DNA of 64,000 nucleotides from Prostheceraeus crozeri (GCA_907163375.1 CAJQUW010005362.1:806001-870000); one strand, 5' to 3'; counted from the first letter of the stretch, positions 27,701 to 40,085 are shown. A program made the numbers and translations. Notes: a model not told the origin generated them from the sequence alone.

Positions 27701-28549
27701 CTGACGTTTTATGCAACCACAATATCGGCGATCACTTGAAGCCTATTTTGATTTGAAGTCCACACCTTTCGGAGAACTGATTATATGAAATCACAGTAAA
27801 ATGTCTATAAGGATTTCAGTGCTAAAATATTGGTTAAGAAAGATGAGGACAGCAGTAGCAATAATATAAAGTTGCAGATAAAAAAAGTTGGCAAATCTAC
27901 ATTGAGAAGTACTTATCATTGATTTGATATTGGAGTGACTATTTCTGCGCGTCAACCCTTTCTTAGGCGAGGGAAGGGAAATTTTCTGATATTGCTCTTC
28001 CAAAACTAAAATAGCGACGACTTTTACTATTCGTGATTTTTAGTTTCCATGCACTTTTGTTAAGCAATGGGCGCATGAAAATTTCGACCATTGAAAAAAG
28101 TACTTTTTGAAAATCTGGAACTCTTGTCAATTTCTGACAAAATTAAGCATCTTGTCAATTCAAATCACTTACATAACATTGAAGCTATAATTAGTATGTT
28201 AATTTATCCACGAATGCATTTATGTAATAATTATGTGAAAAAACGCAATATCATATGATACTACCCACAATAGATTCATAAGTAATGTTATTGGCTTTAT
28301 GCTACAAATAGTGTATGCCAGCCGAAGCATAAAGTGAGCAGACAATCATTCCTCACAATATTTTTATGCATTTGTTTATGTAGAAATGCAGTCACTGCAA
28401 AATTCAATTATTTTAGTAACTACCGGTTCTTAGTTTAAGTTCTGACAAGTTTCGTATAAAAATTTCTTTAAAAATGTTGCCGGTGCACATCTGAGCATAG
28501 CATCACAATGTCGTATCATTAACAGCTATTGTATATGATGCATTGCGCC
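24730..28549. other. Non-coding stretch, nothing firmly recognised
   Basis: The tract 24940-24995 is made almost entirely of overlapping ATTAATAT-type words. A perfect short hairpin, GTGTTGCTTCGCAACAC, lies near 27304. Open frames such as 26423-26698 carry no recognisable domain. No element boundaries were found. Confidence 0.4.
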
Positions 28550-29025
28550 GCATCAGTCGTCGCATGCGGTTGTCTGTCTCGTCGTCTTGTGCGTCCTTGA
28601 TGTTTTCTTGATTTTGTGATCGTCGATATCATTCGAAATTGGAATTTTTTATATCAATCGACGTCTTTCAACGTTGCCTGTGTCATTTCGTGGGAATTAT
28701 TCATCGTCTGCATCGCATTTCGCCATTTTTTGTGGATTTGTGTTGATTTTGTGGTCTTTCGGTGGTGATTACTATTCACATCTATCTGGCATCATTGCTA
28801 TCTGTAAGTTCGCGAGAATCCACCAAGTGCAATCTCGTGTGTGTTCAATCGACCATCTCGCTCGTGACTGATCGCTGATCAGGATACATTCAGTGTTCTC
28901 GGATTGTTCCGAATCAAGTGCACCTCCAGTCGTGTGGCTTCAGTTCCTGCCTGTGATCCCAGTGCCCTGAGTTCGATTCCTTTCGGGTTAATTTTTGTGG
29001 CATTTAAGCTTGTATTTTCTCGATC

Positions 29026-29796
29026 ATGTCGGAGAGTTTGTCAGTATCAGAATTCCGCAAGATGTCTGCTTCCGAGATCGAAAAACTTTCAAAAGCCAAG
29101 CTGACTTCAGCTCTTCTGAGTGCTGTCGATTCCATCGAGAAAAGTGAAAAGGAAATTCTTACTCTCAAAGACTTGAAAGTTGCCCTTGATGATGCCATCT
29201 ACAGCATCAAGAATGATGTCGCTCAACAAACAGAGAAGAAGCTGAAAGAGCTTGAGGAGACTTTCGTGAAGAGAATGAACGAAATGCATGTTTCTCTAAC
29301 CTCAGGAATAGAGGAGACTCTAACAAGTCATGTTGACAAGAAGCTGCAATCACTAAAGTCGTCAATGGAATCTGACATAATTTCTGAAATTGAGGATCGT
29401 GAATTTCGGAAAGACAACCTGGTCATTTTTGGTCTACCCAAGCAAAGTGATCCCGAAGTCGATTCCGAGAAAACGATGGAATTGTTGAATTATCTTGATG
29501 ATAATTTTGTCGATTCTCATGTTGTCAAGTGTTTCCGAATTGGCAAACCTGGTCATAAACCTCGACCAATAAAGGTGAATTTTCTGCTGTTTGAGACGAA
29601 GATGAGATTGCTCAAGTGTGGTCCTATGCTGTCAAAATCCTCAGACTATCGCAACGTATATGTCAAGCCTGACCTTACAAAGAAGCAACAGAACGAAGAG
29701 AAAGAGCTACTCCAAGAACTGAAGCGACGAAGGAGGAATGGTGAAAAAGTCGTTATACGCAAAGGAAAAATCGTGCAAAGCTTGTCTAGCGTTTAG
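29026..29796 (+). CDS. LINE ORF1 protein (coiled coil plus RRM-like nucleic-acid chaperone)
   Basis: The 256-residue protein begins with a charged, heptad-rich region (about residues 10-130, rich in Lys, Glu, Leu and Ser) that should form a coiled coil for multimerisation. An RRM-like domain follows: RKDNLVIFGLPKQSDPEVDS starts at about residue 127, then VVKCFRIGKPGHKPRPIKVN and the C-terminal NVYVKPDLTKKQQNEEKELL segment. This layout is common in ORF1 of animal LINEs, where the protein binds the element's RNA. It is complete, without internal stops, and overlaps the start of ORF2 by about 59 nt in another frame. Confidence 0.85.
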   Translation: MSESLSVSEFRKMSASEIEKLSKAKLTSALLSAVDSIEKSEKEILTLKDLKVALDDAIYSIKNDVAQQTEKKLKELEETFVKRMNEMHVSLTSGIEETLTSHVDKKLQSLKSSMESDIISEIEDREFRKDNLVIFGLPKQSDPEVDSEKTMELLNYLDDNFVDSHVVKCFRIGKPGHKPRPIKVNFLLFETKMRLLKCGPMLSKSSDYRNVYVKPDLTKKQQNEEKELLQELKRRRRNGEKVVIRKGKIVQSLSSV

Positions 29797-32656
29797 CAGT
29801 AGTGGTAAAGGTTCTGAAAATGTGTCCATGTCTCGTGCACCGAAAATTTTAATGATGAACGCTCATTCAATTGTTTCTTCTGGGAAAATGGACGATATTC
29901 GCATTCACTGTGCCACCTTGAAGTCAGATATTGTGATAATCACTGAATCTTGGCTAAGTAATGTGCATGACAGTTGCCTTTTCAATATAGATGGTTACTC
30001 CATGTTTCGATGTGATAGAAAGAATCGTATAGGTGGTGGAGTAGCTGTGTGGGTTACGTCTGAACTCCAAGTTTCCATTTTTGAAAGTAATGCTAATCCA
30101 TCATTTTGTGAATGTCTGTTTTTAAAAATAATAATTGATTCTGAAATCATGAATTTGTTGGCTATATATGTACCTCCTCATATTGTTTCACATCATAAAG
30201 AGCTGAACGATTTTGTAATTGATGTCTTAGACAGTATGACTGAAAATCAATCATTCCCAAACGTGATTATAGGAGGTGATTTGAACGATTTTGACTCATC
30301 CATTTTAAAGCGCAGTTTTGATCTTTTTAACAAGGTCTGTGATCCAACTCGTTTTGAGTCCACGTTAGATATTTTTCTCGTGAGTAGAACTTTGAGTGAA
30401 AATTACGGATCTGCTGAAGTTGGGTCCTCGCTATTCAGTAATTGTAGAGCCTCTCATTGCTCTGTTTTGCTAGTTCCATTTGTAACCAAGGCCGATACTC
30501 ATGATTTCTGCGTTCGTAAACTTTTTGACTTGAGAAGTTCAAATGTGCAACATTTTTTATCTGCTCTGTGTGAAAGTTCACAGTAACCGTTCTGAGCGTT
30601 TCATAATGCCGTCATTCAGGACAACCCGACGAAAAGCATCTTTTTTTGTGTTTATGACTTTGCTGATAAATGACCTTCATAACATTTTTTGATATCTTGT
30701 ATTGGTTTTGTTAATTAAATGACCGCCCCATTTAAGTTGTAAATTACTTGATTTTCATTTGATTCAATATACGATTATGAATGAATGAATGAATGAAAGT
30801 TCTTTTCAATGTGCCTATGAAGCTGATGATGTTGATAGTAAAGTTGAACGGTTTTACTCAGTTTTTCTTGATTGTCTGTTTAGCTGCATACCAATCAAAG
30901 AAGTTCTCATTTCAAAGAGAGACAAGCCGTGGATGACTTCATTAGCAAAGGATTGTATTAATCGCAGATGGCAGGCGTACCGAAATCGTGATTTTCAGGA
31001 GTACTTAAGCAAAAATGCAAAGAAATTATAAAGGCCTGTAATGAAAATTGGGTGAAAAGGTCCAAGCAAACATCAAGAGATATTTGGTCCATAGTAGTCC
31101 ACTACAAAGGCAAGCAAGCAAATAATAACACTGTGGAATCACTAATTTCTCAATTTTCGTCTGTTGAATATGCTGTTGACGAAATCAATCGTGTATTTGT
31201 GAACAAATTTTGTGTCTCTCAACCTATAGAATTTGACTTTGATGACAGTTGGTGTCCTCTATCTGACCCTGTTGAAGTTTTCGGCTATCTGGAGAAATTG
31301 TCCGTCAATAAGTCTTCAGGAGCTGATTGTATTCCAAACCGAATTTATAAGATTGGTGCCCCATTTATTGCTGAACCGCTGTGTCACATTATCAACTCAT
31401 CTGTTTTGCTGCGCTATGTTCCAGCATCTTTCAAATCTTGTGTTGTAGTTCCCGTGCCGAAGAAATCTAAAGTTTCTGCTGAAAATTTGAGGCCCATTAC
31501 AATATCAAGTGTGCCATGCAAACTTTTGGAGAGACATGTATTGTCATGTATGTATTCTAAAATAACTAGCTGTATTCCTGACTTTCAGTTTGCCTACAAG
31601 CCTCAATCCGATTGTACATCAGCCTTGATTACGATTCATAATTATGTTACTGAGATGCTTGATTCTGACAATGTCACATCTGTCATAATAGCTTTCGATT
31701 TTTCATGTGCTTTCGACAGGGTTCGTCATGACATTTTGGTTGCCAAGTTGCAGGCTCTTGGCTTTCCCTCAGGTTTCATTTGTTGGACTATCTCCTATCT
31801 TCAGGATAGGTACCAAAGTGTTCGTCTTCGTGAATGTTTTAGCAGTAGCCGGTGTGTGTCCAGTGGTTGTCCTCAAGGATCCCTTCTGGGACCATTTTTG
31901 TTTGTCCTATACTGTTTTGACATAGCTACCGCCAATGAAACGACAAAGATTGTACAATATGCTGATGATGTAAATTTGATTGTACCTTTGACTAAAAACG
32001 ATTATAATATAACAGATCGCGTTTTCGTCGAATTTCTCTGTTTGGAGAAGTGGTGCTCTGAGAATGATCTTATGTTGAATAAGAGCAAGACCAAGATTGT
32101 TCATTTTAAAAAGAAAAATTATGCATGTAATGACGCTTTTCTTGACTTATCCAAATTTATTGTTGATGAAGCAAAAGTGTTAGGTGTTGTATGGGACGAT
32201 AATTTAAGCTGGTCCAGACATTTTCGTGAAGTGGAGTCGAAATGTTCTCAGCGTATAAATTTATTGAAATCACTCAAGTTTACTTTGTGTCATGATGATT
32301 TATGGACCGTGTTTTACAATGTTATAGAAAAGCTTATGTTGTATTCAGCTCCTTTGTTTGGTGTACTTAGCAGTGATGTAAAGGTGATGATGAAACGTAT
32401 ATTCAGACGATGCAGGAGAACTTTTTGTAGAAAAAATTGTGCAAGCTCTAACAACTTTGAATCATTTTCTATCAAAAGACTACAATCCTTTGAGACATTG
32501 TATAAGAGTTCTGTGAGTCCAACGCATCCACTAAATGTGCTTATACCACCAACTAGCTTGAGACGCATTAATGTACCTTTCTGTAAAACTACTCGTAGAC
32601 AGAATTGCTTTCCAATTTCGTGTCTGCTACATTTGAATGGACACTTTCGACTGTGA
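29738..32656 (+). pseudogene. LINE ORF2: AP-endonuclease plus reverse transcriptase, interrupted
   Basis: The N-terminal part (29738-30579, likely start at 29738 or 29828) is an apurinic-type endonuclease. It has ITESWLS with the catalytic Glu, the RIGGGVAVWV segment, IIGGDLNDF, LDIFLVS and a final SHCSVLL His motif. A nested insertion then interrupts it. Coding resumes at 30794 and shifts frame near 31005-31020. The long frame 31052-32656 holds the RT: SSGADCIPNRIYK, LRPITISSVPCKLLE, AFDFSCAFDRVRHDI, SGCPQGSLLGPFLFVLYCFD and the catalytic QYADDVNLIVP (about 31958). The C-terminus SPTHPLNVLIPPTSLRRINV followed by PFCKTTRRQNCF is typical of CR1/L2-like elements. The element would copy itself by target-primed reverse transcription, but this copy should not do so. 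Confidence 0.9.
30580..30793 (+). mobile_element. Short LINE-tail insertion nested in ORF2, with target duplication
   Basis: The insertion is flanked by TGAAAGTTC at 30571-30579 and 30794-30802. It ends in GAATGAATGAAT-type repeats just before the right copy of the target. Its last 45 bases (TTGATTTTCATTTGATTCAA and following) closely parallel the 3' UTR end of the host LINE (TTGATTCTCATTCGGTTCAA and following). It is therefore a severely 5'-truncated relative of the same clade, with an ATGA tail instead of a TC tail, that landed inside its cousin. Confidence 0.85.
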
Positions 32657-32775
32657 TAACTTTCCGCATTTTCTTTGGTGTTTATTTTGTGTACCTGCAA
32701 GATTCACTTGTAATTTGACTTTTGTAACTGTTCATGTTGTAATTTTTTGATTCTCATTCGGTTCAAATATACATA

Positions 32776-32778
<3 letters not shown>

Positions 32779-32853
<75 letters not shown>
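32779..32853 (+). repeat. (TC)n microsatellite at the LINE 3' end
   Basis: About 37 TC units follow directly on the 3' UTR of the LINE. The tract may be the element's own tail, expanded after insertion. Length polymorphism is expected. Confidence 0.95.
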
Positions 32854-32856
<3 letters not shown>

Positions 32857-33960
32857 AGCACATTACCGACGAGGAGAATATAGGAATCCATATTGCATGT
32901 TAAAATGAATACGCAACGTGCTGACTGCAAAGTAATTGAAATTGCTTGTCAACTACATGGCTAAAAATGTTATTGATTGCAACTAAAAATTAATCATCAG
33001 AAGATGTAATTGATTATAATTTCTAATTACAGTAGTTGTAATTTCAATTGCGCAAATGTACATGTAATTGCAACCTAGAATTGCAACACAAGTCGGAGTT
33101 ACTGCGTACTCTATCTTCTCAACATACAAATGAGATTTTAGCAGATTACCGCTTTTATGATAATTTACATGTATTTTCTAAACTCTCAATATGAGTTAAT
33201 CACGGCTTAACTGTCCCAGTGCTATCAAACGTTCTCCCAACATTGTCCTAAGACGCTTTCATGTGATAACTGATCAAACGCATAGTTTATCAAAGCCATC
33301 TACCATCGATTTCCAACAGATACGCAGCGGTAACTTTTATTTGAAAAAAAGTGGAATTCAAATTTTGAATTGATCTTCATAGCAAAAATGTGACCGAGTT
33401 GTTGATAAGTGATATCACCATTGGAATGAAGATGCGTCAATTGAGATGCACTGTAATTTTGGGAACAATTGAATCATAGTAAGATCAAAATCAGGGATTC
33501 ATGGCGGGTAGAATAGTGCTAACTATTAATTATTCCTTTCAAAAGCGATTTTCAAGTATTTATTGGATCAGAATCTGCAGCACGCTTACCACATGTAAGC
33601 AAGCTTGTTGCATCTTAGCATAGAGGCTTTTCGTAAGCAGTGTTAAATCAGTTATCTCACTTATACATATACATGCATATGAAAATAAACATAAATATGT
33701 TGGTGTGCATAGAAAGCAAAAGTGCTAGCTTAATATTATGGAAGACTCTTTGAACTATCTGTGATGACAGGGACATGGCCACAATTTAGAAGATTAATCC
33801 TTCTAGACAACTGACAGTGAAGTTAGCATGAGCGTGTGCGTTTTTGCGTCTTTTGCAATGTGAAAGGTCATCATGATGACTGATAACTAAAAGACCAAGA
33901 CTTTGGATAAAATGAAATGGCGTTTGTTCAATCTCATCCAAATTAAAGAATAAAATCTAA
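32854..33960. other. Non-coding stretch, nothing recognised
   Basis: AT-rich DNA between two LINE copies. Short repeats of ATTGCAA type occur at 32930-33090, but there is no coding frame or element end. Confidence 0.5.
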
Positions 33961-33964
33961 TTAA

Positions 33965-34455
33965 CGTCCTAAGTGGATAAATGTGACTCGTCTACAATTC
34001 GTTTGTAAGAAGCATTCTCGAATACAACTCACCACTCTTCTTGGGAATCAATGCTAATAATAACGCGAAACTTGAGAAGATCCACCAAAGAGCACATCGG
34101 ATCATTTGCGGACGAGGTTGCAGTTGCGTAGAATTTACCCCACTATGCATTCGGAGACAACACCAGAGTGTTAAATTTTTCACCAAGATGATGAAAGAAG
34201 ACGATATTCTCCACGATCTCATGCCCCCTCTACTCCGATTCTCACAAAAACGCTGTCAACCAATTTCGAGATCTCAACGAAGAAATGCGTCCTTTTTGCC
34301 AAGCTGCTGTTCAATTTATAATCAAATGTATGCTCGTACTCAGAATGGATAACGATGTATTTATGTTTTTTGCTCAATACTCTTTTTTTGTGAACATTCA
34401 ATTTCTGTAACTTAATGATTTTGATTTTTAATTGAAATAAACAACAAAAACAAAC
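33965..34455 (+). mobile_element. LINE 3' fragment (RT C-terminus plus A-rich tail)
   Basis: The plus-strand frame encodes the LINE C-terminal segment: a VRSILEYNSPLF-type stretch near 34000, then LEKIHQRAHRIICG at about 34070 and LCIRRQHQSVKFF at about 34145. It ends at 34352, and an A-rich tail with AATAAACAACAAAAACAAAC follows to 34455. Everything 5' of this is missing, consistent with an abortive reverse-transcription event. It is related to the fragment at 37.4-37.9 kb. Confidence 0.75.
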
Positions 34456-34700
34456 GAAGCACTTTTTATCCCACTGCTCTCCTATCGCGGTGTAATTTTT
34501 GTGCTTATGTTACTCAGAGGTTCATTTTAGATACCATGACTTCTGTACTTGATGATTTTCCCTATTGTTGTTGTTTATTGAAATACAGTATATAATTAGC
34601 AATGTTTTGAAAGAAAACTATCCGGAGTCTTTATCAAAGTTCACAGAATTGGAAAGAGTAGTAAACTGAAAAAGAAGTCTCTTGCTACGACAGCATATCA

Positions 34701-35331
34701 GGGGCCAACTTTATCAATCTACAGCCACAGATTTACAGATATAGTGTCACAATTACAGTTCGCTGTGACTGTAATGATGCACTTTATGCAAATTGATCTA
34801 GCAGCTGTAATCTGTGATCTGTGAAGAACACAATGTGAACTCAACTTATGTGTGACAACTTAAAGTGTGAATCAACTTGTGATGATTAACGTAAACTTCT
34901 TTGCATGCGCCTACACAGAAATGTTGACGCCGCCGCAGAAGACCTTATTCCTCACGGAGCTTAACAAATGCAAGGATGAGTAGGTGAAGAAGTTCGCCAT
35001 CGCCAACGATGGAAAGAAGAAAAAGGATGTAGTATGAAAGACCATCCACGAGGTTCTGCGCGTGGGGTTGTACCAACTGAGGGATAGCGAGTTTCAAAAT
35101 TTTTCGGCGATCTGCGATGAATAAGGTGGACAAAGACGCCACCTTAGAGAGTGTGATTTGAATGATAAAATGGAATTCATTGAATTGTGTTCACAGTTTC
35201 ACAGATTACAGACTCAGTTTACAGATTACATATTACAGTGACTGTGACTGTGATTGATAAAATAGAATTTTACAGATTTGACTGACAGTTTCACAGTTTA
35301 CAGACACTGTAGATTGATAACATTGGTACCC
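34701..35331. mobile_element. Degraded DNA transposon with inverted ends and a decayed gene fragment
   Basis: The left end, GGGGCCAACTTTATCAATC, and the right end, GATTGATAACATTGGTACCC, are imperfect inverted repeats that extend through CTACAG and CTGTAG. Internal runs of the CAGTTTACAGATT type lie at both sides. In the middle (34930-35150) a decayed plus-strand frame starts with TPPQKTLFLTELNKC and includes VLRVGLYQLRDSEFQNF, interrupted by stops. The termini look like those of PIF/Harbinger elements, but I could not establish the target duplication, so the superfamily is tentative. Confidence 0.5.
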
Positions 35332-35339
35332 GGAGTTGA

Positions 35340-36370
35340 TATATTAGAAGTGAATATGCTGAGATGGCATCCGAAGAATTTTTTTGTCCACAATCAATCG
35401 GATGCGTGGATGACTGGGCTTAATACGACGCTCTTGCAATGGCAAGAGTATTGATGCTAAATGCATTGTATTGTAATATTCCAGGTCTATGCGGCTGTGA
35501 AACCTGGAAATTATCGAAAGCCAAAACAGGAAACACTAACAATTAGGTTCTTCTGACGTGCGAGGGAGGTTCCTGCTCATTTAGCTTATTGATATCACTT
35601 GCCTATAAATTTTAGACATCGTCTTTAAAAGTCCTGTATGGAATTCCTTGATCTGCTGCATATGCAGAGTGATGCCAAGGAGTGTCATTCTTTATCAGTT
35701 GCGAGTAGTCAGAAATCTAACTCTTGACATCGGCTTCATAGGCTCCATGAAATTACGAGGGCATGTCATGAGAGCTGTCGCATTTCTACGAGATTGCAAG
35801 ATGTATAACTTCATATGGGACTTCCATCGATCTGATGACATTGGTTTCTTCTATCATGCCGCCGTAGGCCTAATGCTTCACCATGTTGCTCTGCTTTCTT
35901 GCCCTCGAAAAGAGTTGCAGTGTGCAAAAACGAATACTGTGCTGCATGAATATTTTTAAAAACCAAGATACTCTGTAAACTAATTATTAACACAATTGTA
36001 TTTTAGATACTCCAGGGAATGAGAATTAGTTCTCTATGCCAGAATGGTGTAATTTAGTCGAAATGCTGATGCTTTGTATTTTATCCGAAGTCAAGTTACA
36101 AAGTACAAGCCAAATCTGCACTTTACAGGGATTATTGCAGTAAACTCATGGGCAACTCAGGATTTACAGGGGTACACAGGATATACATGCATAAAATACT
36201 ATTTCCGGATGAATTCATCAAAACTTGCTGTGTCAGTGATTGTCGACATGTGAAATCTAGGATATCTCTATCAAAAGTCTCGAAAGCTTCCATCAGACTA
36301 AATCATCTTGCTCGGGTCCAGCACTCTGCTAGTGAAAAAGCATTGCATTTCTGTATTAGATGGTGTCGGT
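35340..36370. other. Non-coding stretch, nothing recognised
   Basis: Open frames at 35648-35959 and 36148-36516 show no recognisable motifs or element context. Confidence 0.4.
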
Positions 36371-36421
36371 CCTACCTCGCCAACGTAGTTATCATCTGTT
36401 TCATTCTCTTAGTCACTCTGT

Positions 36422-36685
36422 TTACTGCCATTCTTTATCCACTTCCGCGTCCACAGATACAGGGATCTGGGTGTCATTGTCCATCCATGCACAGAACTCA
36501 TCCGGTGTCATGTTAGTTTTGGATGGCGGTTCACTTTCAACTTTCAGATTCACTTCGAGACTTTCGATAGAAGAACTTAACTTTTTCCACCAGCTACGAA
36601 TTGACTCCTCAGAGACTTGCATCCAACGCATATACTTGCTGTCCACGCATCTCGTGACGACAGTGTCCGGATTGTGATTCAGTAA
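36422..36685 (-). pseudogene. Possible pogo/Tigger-type transposase C-terminal remnant
   Basis: On the minus strand a frame reads SKYMRWMQVSEESIRSWWKK and ends with MTPDEFCAWMDNDTQIPVSV and an acidic tail. Pogo/Tigger transposases have a C-terminal W..VS..TI..CW.K helix and then an acidic EF..WM..D..IPV segment, so the resemblance is specific though short. No DDE core is visible to either side, and the plus-strand frame over the same DNA is best seen as its shadow. Confidence 0.45.
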
Positions 36686-36689
36686 CTAT

Positions 36690-37395
36690 GTAGTATGTAG
36701 CATCGCAATGCATTATCGACTGTCATTTGATGCGCTCTCATTGTGCGGATTCAATGCATCACTGCAATTTTTGTTCTGGGCTTATAAAGCTGGTTCTGGA
36801 CTTACAACGAGAAGTCGTCGGTATATGCATGTACATGTAGACTGAATGGAATAAATCCGAACCGAGATCAGCTGGGTTTAATAAGCGGTTTGGATTATTA
36901 TCTGCGGCCTTATAAAGCTGCGACCACTGTGTTCAAAATTAGTGCATGAAAATTATGATAATTATAGTAATTGTGAATAAAGAATGCAATGATTACAAGT
37001 GAACATAGCTACTGCTCTCATATACGTATGGATGCACTTGTACATGCAGCACAATGTGCAATCTATGAATTGTAGGTGTATATAAATGTAAAGATTTAAT
37101 CAAGTATATGTTTATGATAACATGACATACACGAGTAATCACTCAAGCAAATTAGCAATGCACCCTATTCATCTTTAGTTAAACATTCAAACCATTTACA
37201 ATTCACTATAAATTTTTAAGTGATCCTTATCAAAAGTTGAGTAGTAGATATTAATGCAAGGCATAATCATATATACACTGTACATACACATGGACTGCTG
37301 CCAAATCAAAATAAAACAAAATCTATGTTAGTCAGAAGATCAACTGAAATATAATAAAGCCCTTGAAACATTCAATTCGAAAAACAATTAAAAAT
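36690..37395. other. Non-coding stretch, nothing recognised
   Basis: AT-rich DNA with no open frame of interest. Confidence 0.5.
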
Positions 37396-37399
37396 CCCC

Positions 37400-37900
37400 T
37401 GGGTAATTTGCAACGAGAGAATGACTTGGGACCATCACGTGAAATACATCTGTAGAAAAGCAAGTCAACGAATCTACGCGTCTCAAGAAGCATATCTCAA
37501 CGAGTGATCTTGTCCTGCTTTACAATTCAATTATCTTATCGATTCTGGTGTATAATGCACCACTACTTTTTGGTACTATGAGCAATCAAAACTCAAACAA
37601 GAATGAAAAAATACGCCGTAGAGCTCATCATATAATCTGGAGAAGGATGTCAATGCTCAGCGTTTACACTTCGGAGACAAACGGTAGGTCTAAAATTATT
37701 TCATGAACTGTCTGACCCAAGTAATGTGCTCGCTACTCTTCTGCCTTGTGCCCTGCCACGCTCTGGAAACTTGCTGTGTCATTTTTACGAACACTAAATC
37801 ATTGGAGATCTTTCTTGCGGTTTTGCATCTCTCTTCGTAATCGATTGTGCTCACATAGTGTTTAGCAACGACTGTTTTTCCTTTATTCATTGTCTTTTCT
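37400..37900 (+). mobile_element. LINE 3' fragment (RT C-terminus), degraded
   Basis: Translated plus-strand pieces give MTWDHHVKYICRKASQRIYA, then LVLLYNSIILSILVYNAPLL near 37510 and KNEKIRRRAHHIIW near 37600. These form the thumb and C-terminal region of a CR1/L2-like LINE. A further piece resembling the terminal motif (SFLRFCISL) lies near 37810. Multiple frame changes are present. It resembles the fragment at 34.0-34.4 kb. Confidence 0.7.
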
Positions 37901-37904
37901 CTCT

Positions 37905-40085
37905 TTAATGCAATTTCGTTCTTTAAAATGAAGGACTTATGTATGAAACCTGTTTGTAGTATACTTAAAATTGTAAAGCTGATTTTCATTATGACAAATA
38001 TGCATCTACATGTACTACTAAACATGCATGCTGTATGTACAAAATAAACACTTTATCACAAACAAAGAAAGGGTGTATTTTGTATTCACGTTTATAAACA
38101 AAAAAAATTTATATGAGTTAAAACTGACATGTCAATAAGTGAATAACATGCCAAAGTGAACCAAGACAAATATGAAAAATTGCTTGTTCTCCTTTTTCAA
38201 AAGAATTCGTAGGCCTGCATCATCTGTAACCGCTCGTAAAGAAAAATACAAATATGGCTTTTTTATTTTGCAAATGGTTATATAAAGTACGTGTATTTTA
38301 AGTGAACGTTTGACGCTGAAAAGATGCAAAGTCGTTAGATATTCATGGATAGGCCTACATGACATTTTCTTTAAAAGTTCCCAGTTAGAGGGACCGGTAA
38401 TTGAAATTGTTTCTTTGACTTCAGTTTTCAGCTTTCGTTAAACAAGTTTTGTCGTCAATCTTGACACCAAAATTAAAATGTAGCACAATTCATTTTTGAC
38501 ACACCCATATATTTTCCATTGTTCTTTATTCAAATTCAGACAAGCAATCGTAGCTCTACTTAATCTCATTATCCAGAATGACATTCTTCACCAACATTTG
38601 ATTTATAACGAGAGGCCGCACATATATTTACATGGATTTCTTTTTGCAAGATGTCGATCTCTTATCGGTAAAGAGAACGATTAATTTCATAATCATTTTT
38701 AGTGTCGACAAATTCATGATTTATAATCTTCCTTACTTCGCACATTATCGGACATTTTAGATACTATTTCAATTGATATGGAAAAACTTTATGATCAACT
38801 ATGGGGTATACAAGAAGTCACCGCATGCCTCGAAATCTAGACCACATGAATAGAATTTTAATACACGCATCAACAAAATGAAAATGAATTTCTATTCATT
38901 ACACCAAAGTCCAGCACTGTAAATCAACCAAAGCTAGAATTCTGTTCAACTCAATTCGATCAAAATTATTAATAATGGAAAATAAAGATACATTTTAAGC
39001 AGTAATTACTAATAGGAATCATCAAGATTTCTTTTTTTACAAATTGAGAATATAACACCGAAATTTCGAATGACACCAAAATCATTCTCACAGGTATGGA
39101 ATCAGAAACTATGAATGGATGCATTTCACGAAAAGGTTGATGCAACGAATTTGAGCAGTAACCAATTTTATCAAAAGCAATTTCAAACTTTGAAAAATGA
39201 TTTCTTTGCTTCAAAAAATAATTTGATAGCATAATCAGTCAAGTTAGATTATGAAGGCCTAACATGAATGGGCCTAAGAATGCAAAGCATTCGCTGGGGA
39301 TTCTGGATTAAATTAAGGCACGGTAATTTACTCCATTAGTGCATGCTTCGTGTCTATTTAGTACATACTTTTCTTGTTGCATAATGTCAACGCAAAACTG
39401 CGCTCTAGTAGATCGATGGCACCTCCAATAGAACACTTCCTTTTATTGGCGCCATCCTCTAACAAAACGTTGTCTTCTATATCTGCTATTATATTCTTCC
39501 TTTTCTGTTGTATGGACTATGCATCGACCTAGCAATAAGCAATAACAGTGTTGATTTCTTTATTAAAGAATAACAAATGTTTTCCTATATAATGTATATA
39601 GAAAAGCTGCGTATGTCTCAGAATCCTGAAACTGTTACTAGTCTGTATGTATGAAACATATATACACTTAATGACTGAATGGCTGTAAACTCAACTCTCC
39701 AACGATATCGAGTGTATTGCAAAAATGTCTATCTTAGGTTGATTATTTCCCTTTATTTACAAACATTTTAAAGTCAATGACATATTTTCCTCAGTTTGTG
39801 ATTTTTGAACCTTTTTGGAACTTAAATATTAGTGCACAGATCTTGGTCATCTTATCATTGACACACAAATCGTGCATAAATTTCAAATGCAAAATGATTA
39901 CTAGAAAAAAGAGAATAGAAATTAGAGAAATAGAAATTCTTTCAGGTAGTCCATTTCACATTTGAAGTTGATAAGTTTACTGGGCATTCCTTTACTTTTG
40001 AATTAGTTAATGTATGTCATCATCAAAAATCTGAAAATAGAAAAGGAAAAGATAAAAGAGGAGAAAAGATCAACAAAAAATGTAA
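37905..40085. other. Non-coding stretch, nothing recognised
   Basis: AT-rich DNA with only short frames and no motifs. Confidence 0.5.

Larger units (their letters stand above)
28550..32853 (+). mobile_element. Near full-length CR1/L2-like LINE with ORF1, ORF2 and a (TC)n tail
   Basis: The element has a GC-richer 5' leader from about 28550, ORF1 at 29026-29796, ORF2 overlapping it from 29738 to 32656, a 3' UTR of about 120 bp and a (TC)n tract of about 75 bp at 32779-32853. The 5' end is not precisely defined because I could not find a flanking duplication. ORF2 is interrupted by a 214-bp insertion at 30580-30793 and carries one frameshift near 31005-31020; otherwise the frames are open over kilobases. 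The copy is therefore relatively young and probably inactive. Confidence 0.9.

Noticed and set aside
27650-27710. CTGATGA followed by a short hairpin, like a hammerhead core
   Set aside because: The GAAA box and matching outer helix are missing; too weak without covariance support.
28960-28995. GAGTTCGATTCC, similar to a tRNA B box
   Set aside because: It lies in the LINE 5' leader with no A box or cloverleaf around it.
34945-35142. 65-codon minus-strand frame inside the degraded transposon
   Set aside because: It is antisense to the better supported decayed plus-strand coding piece.
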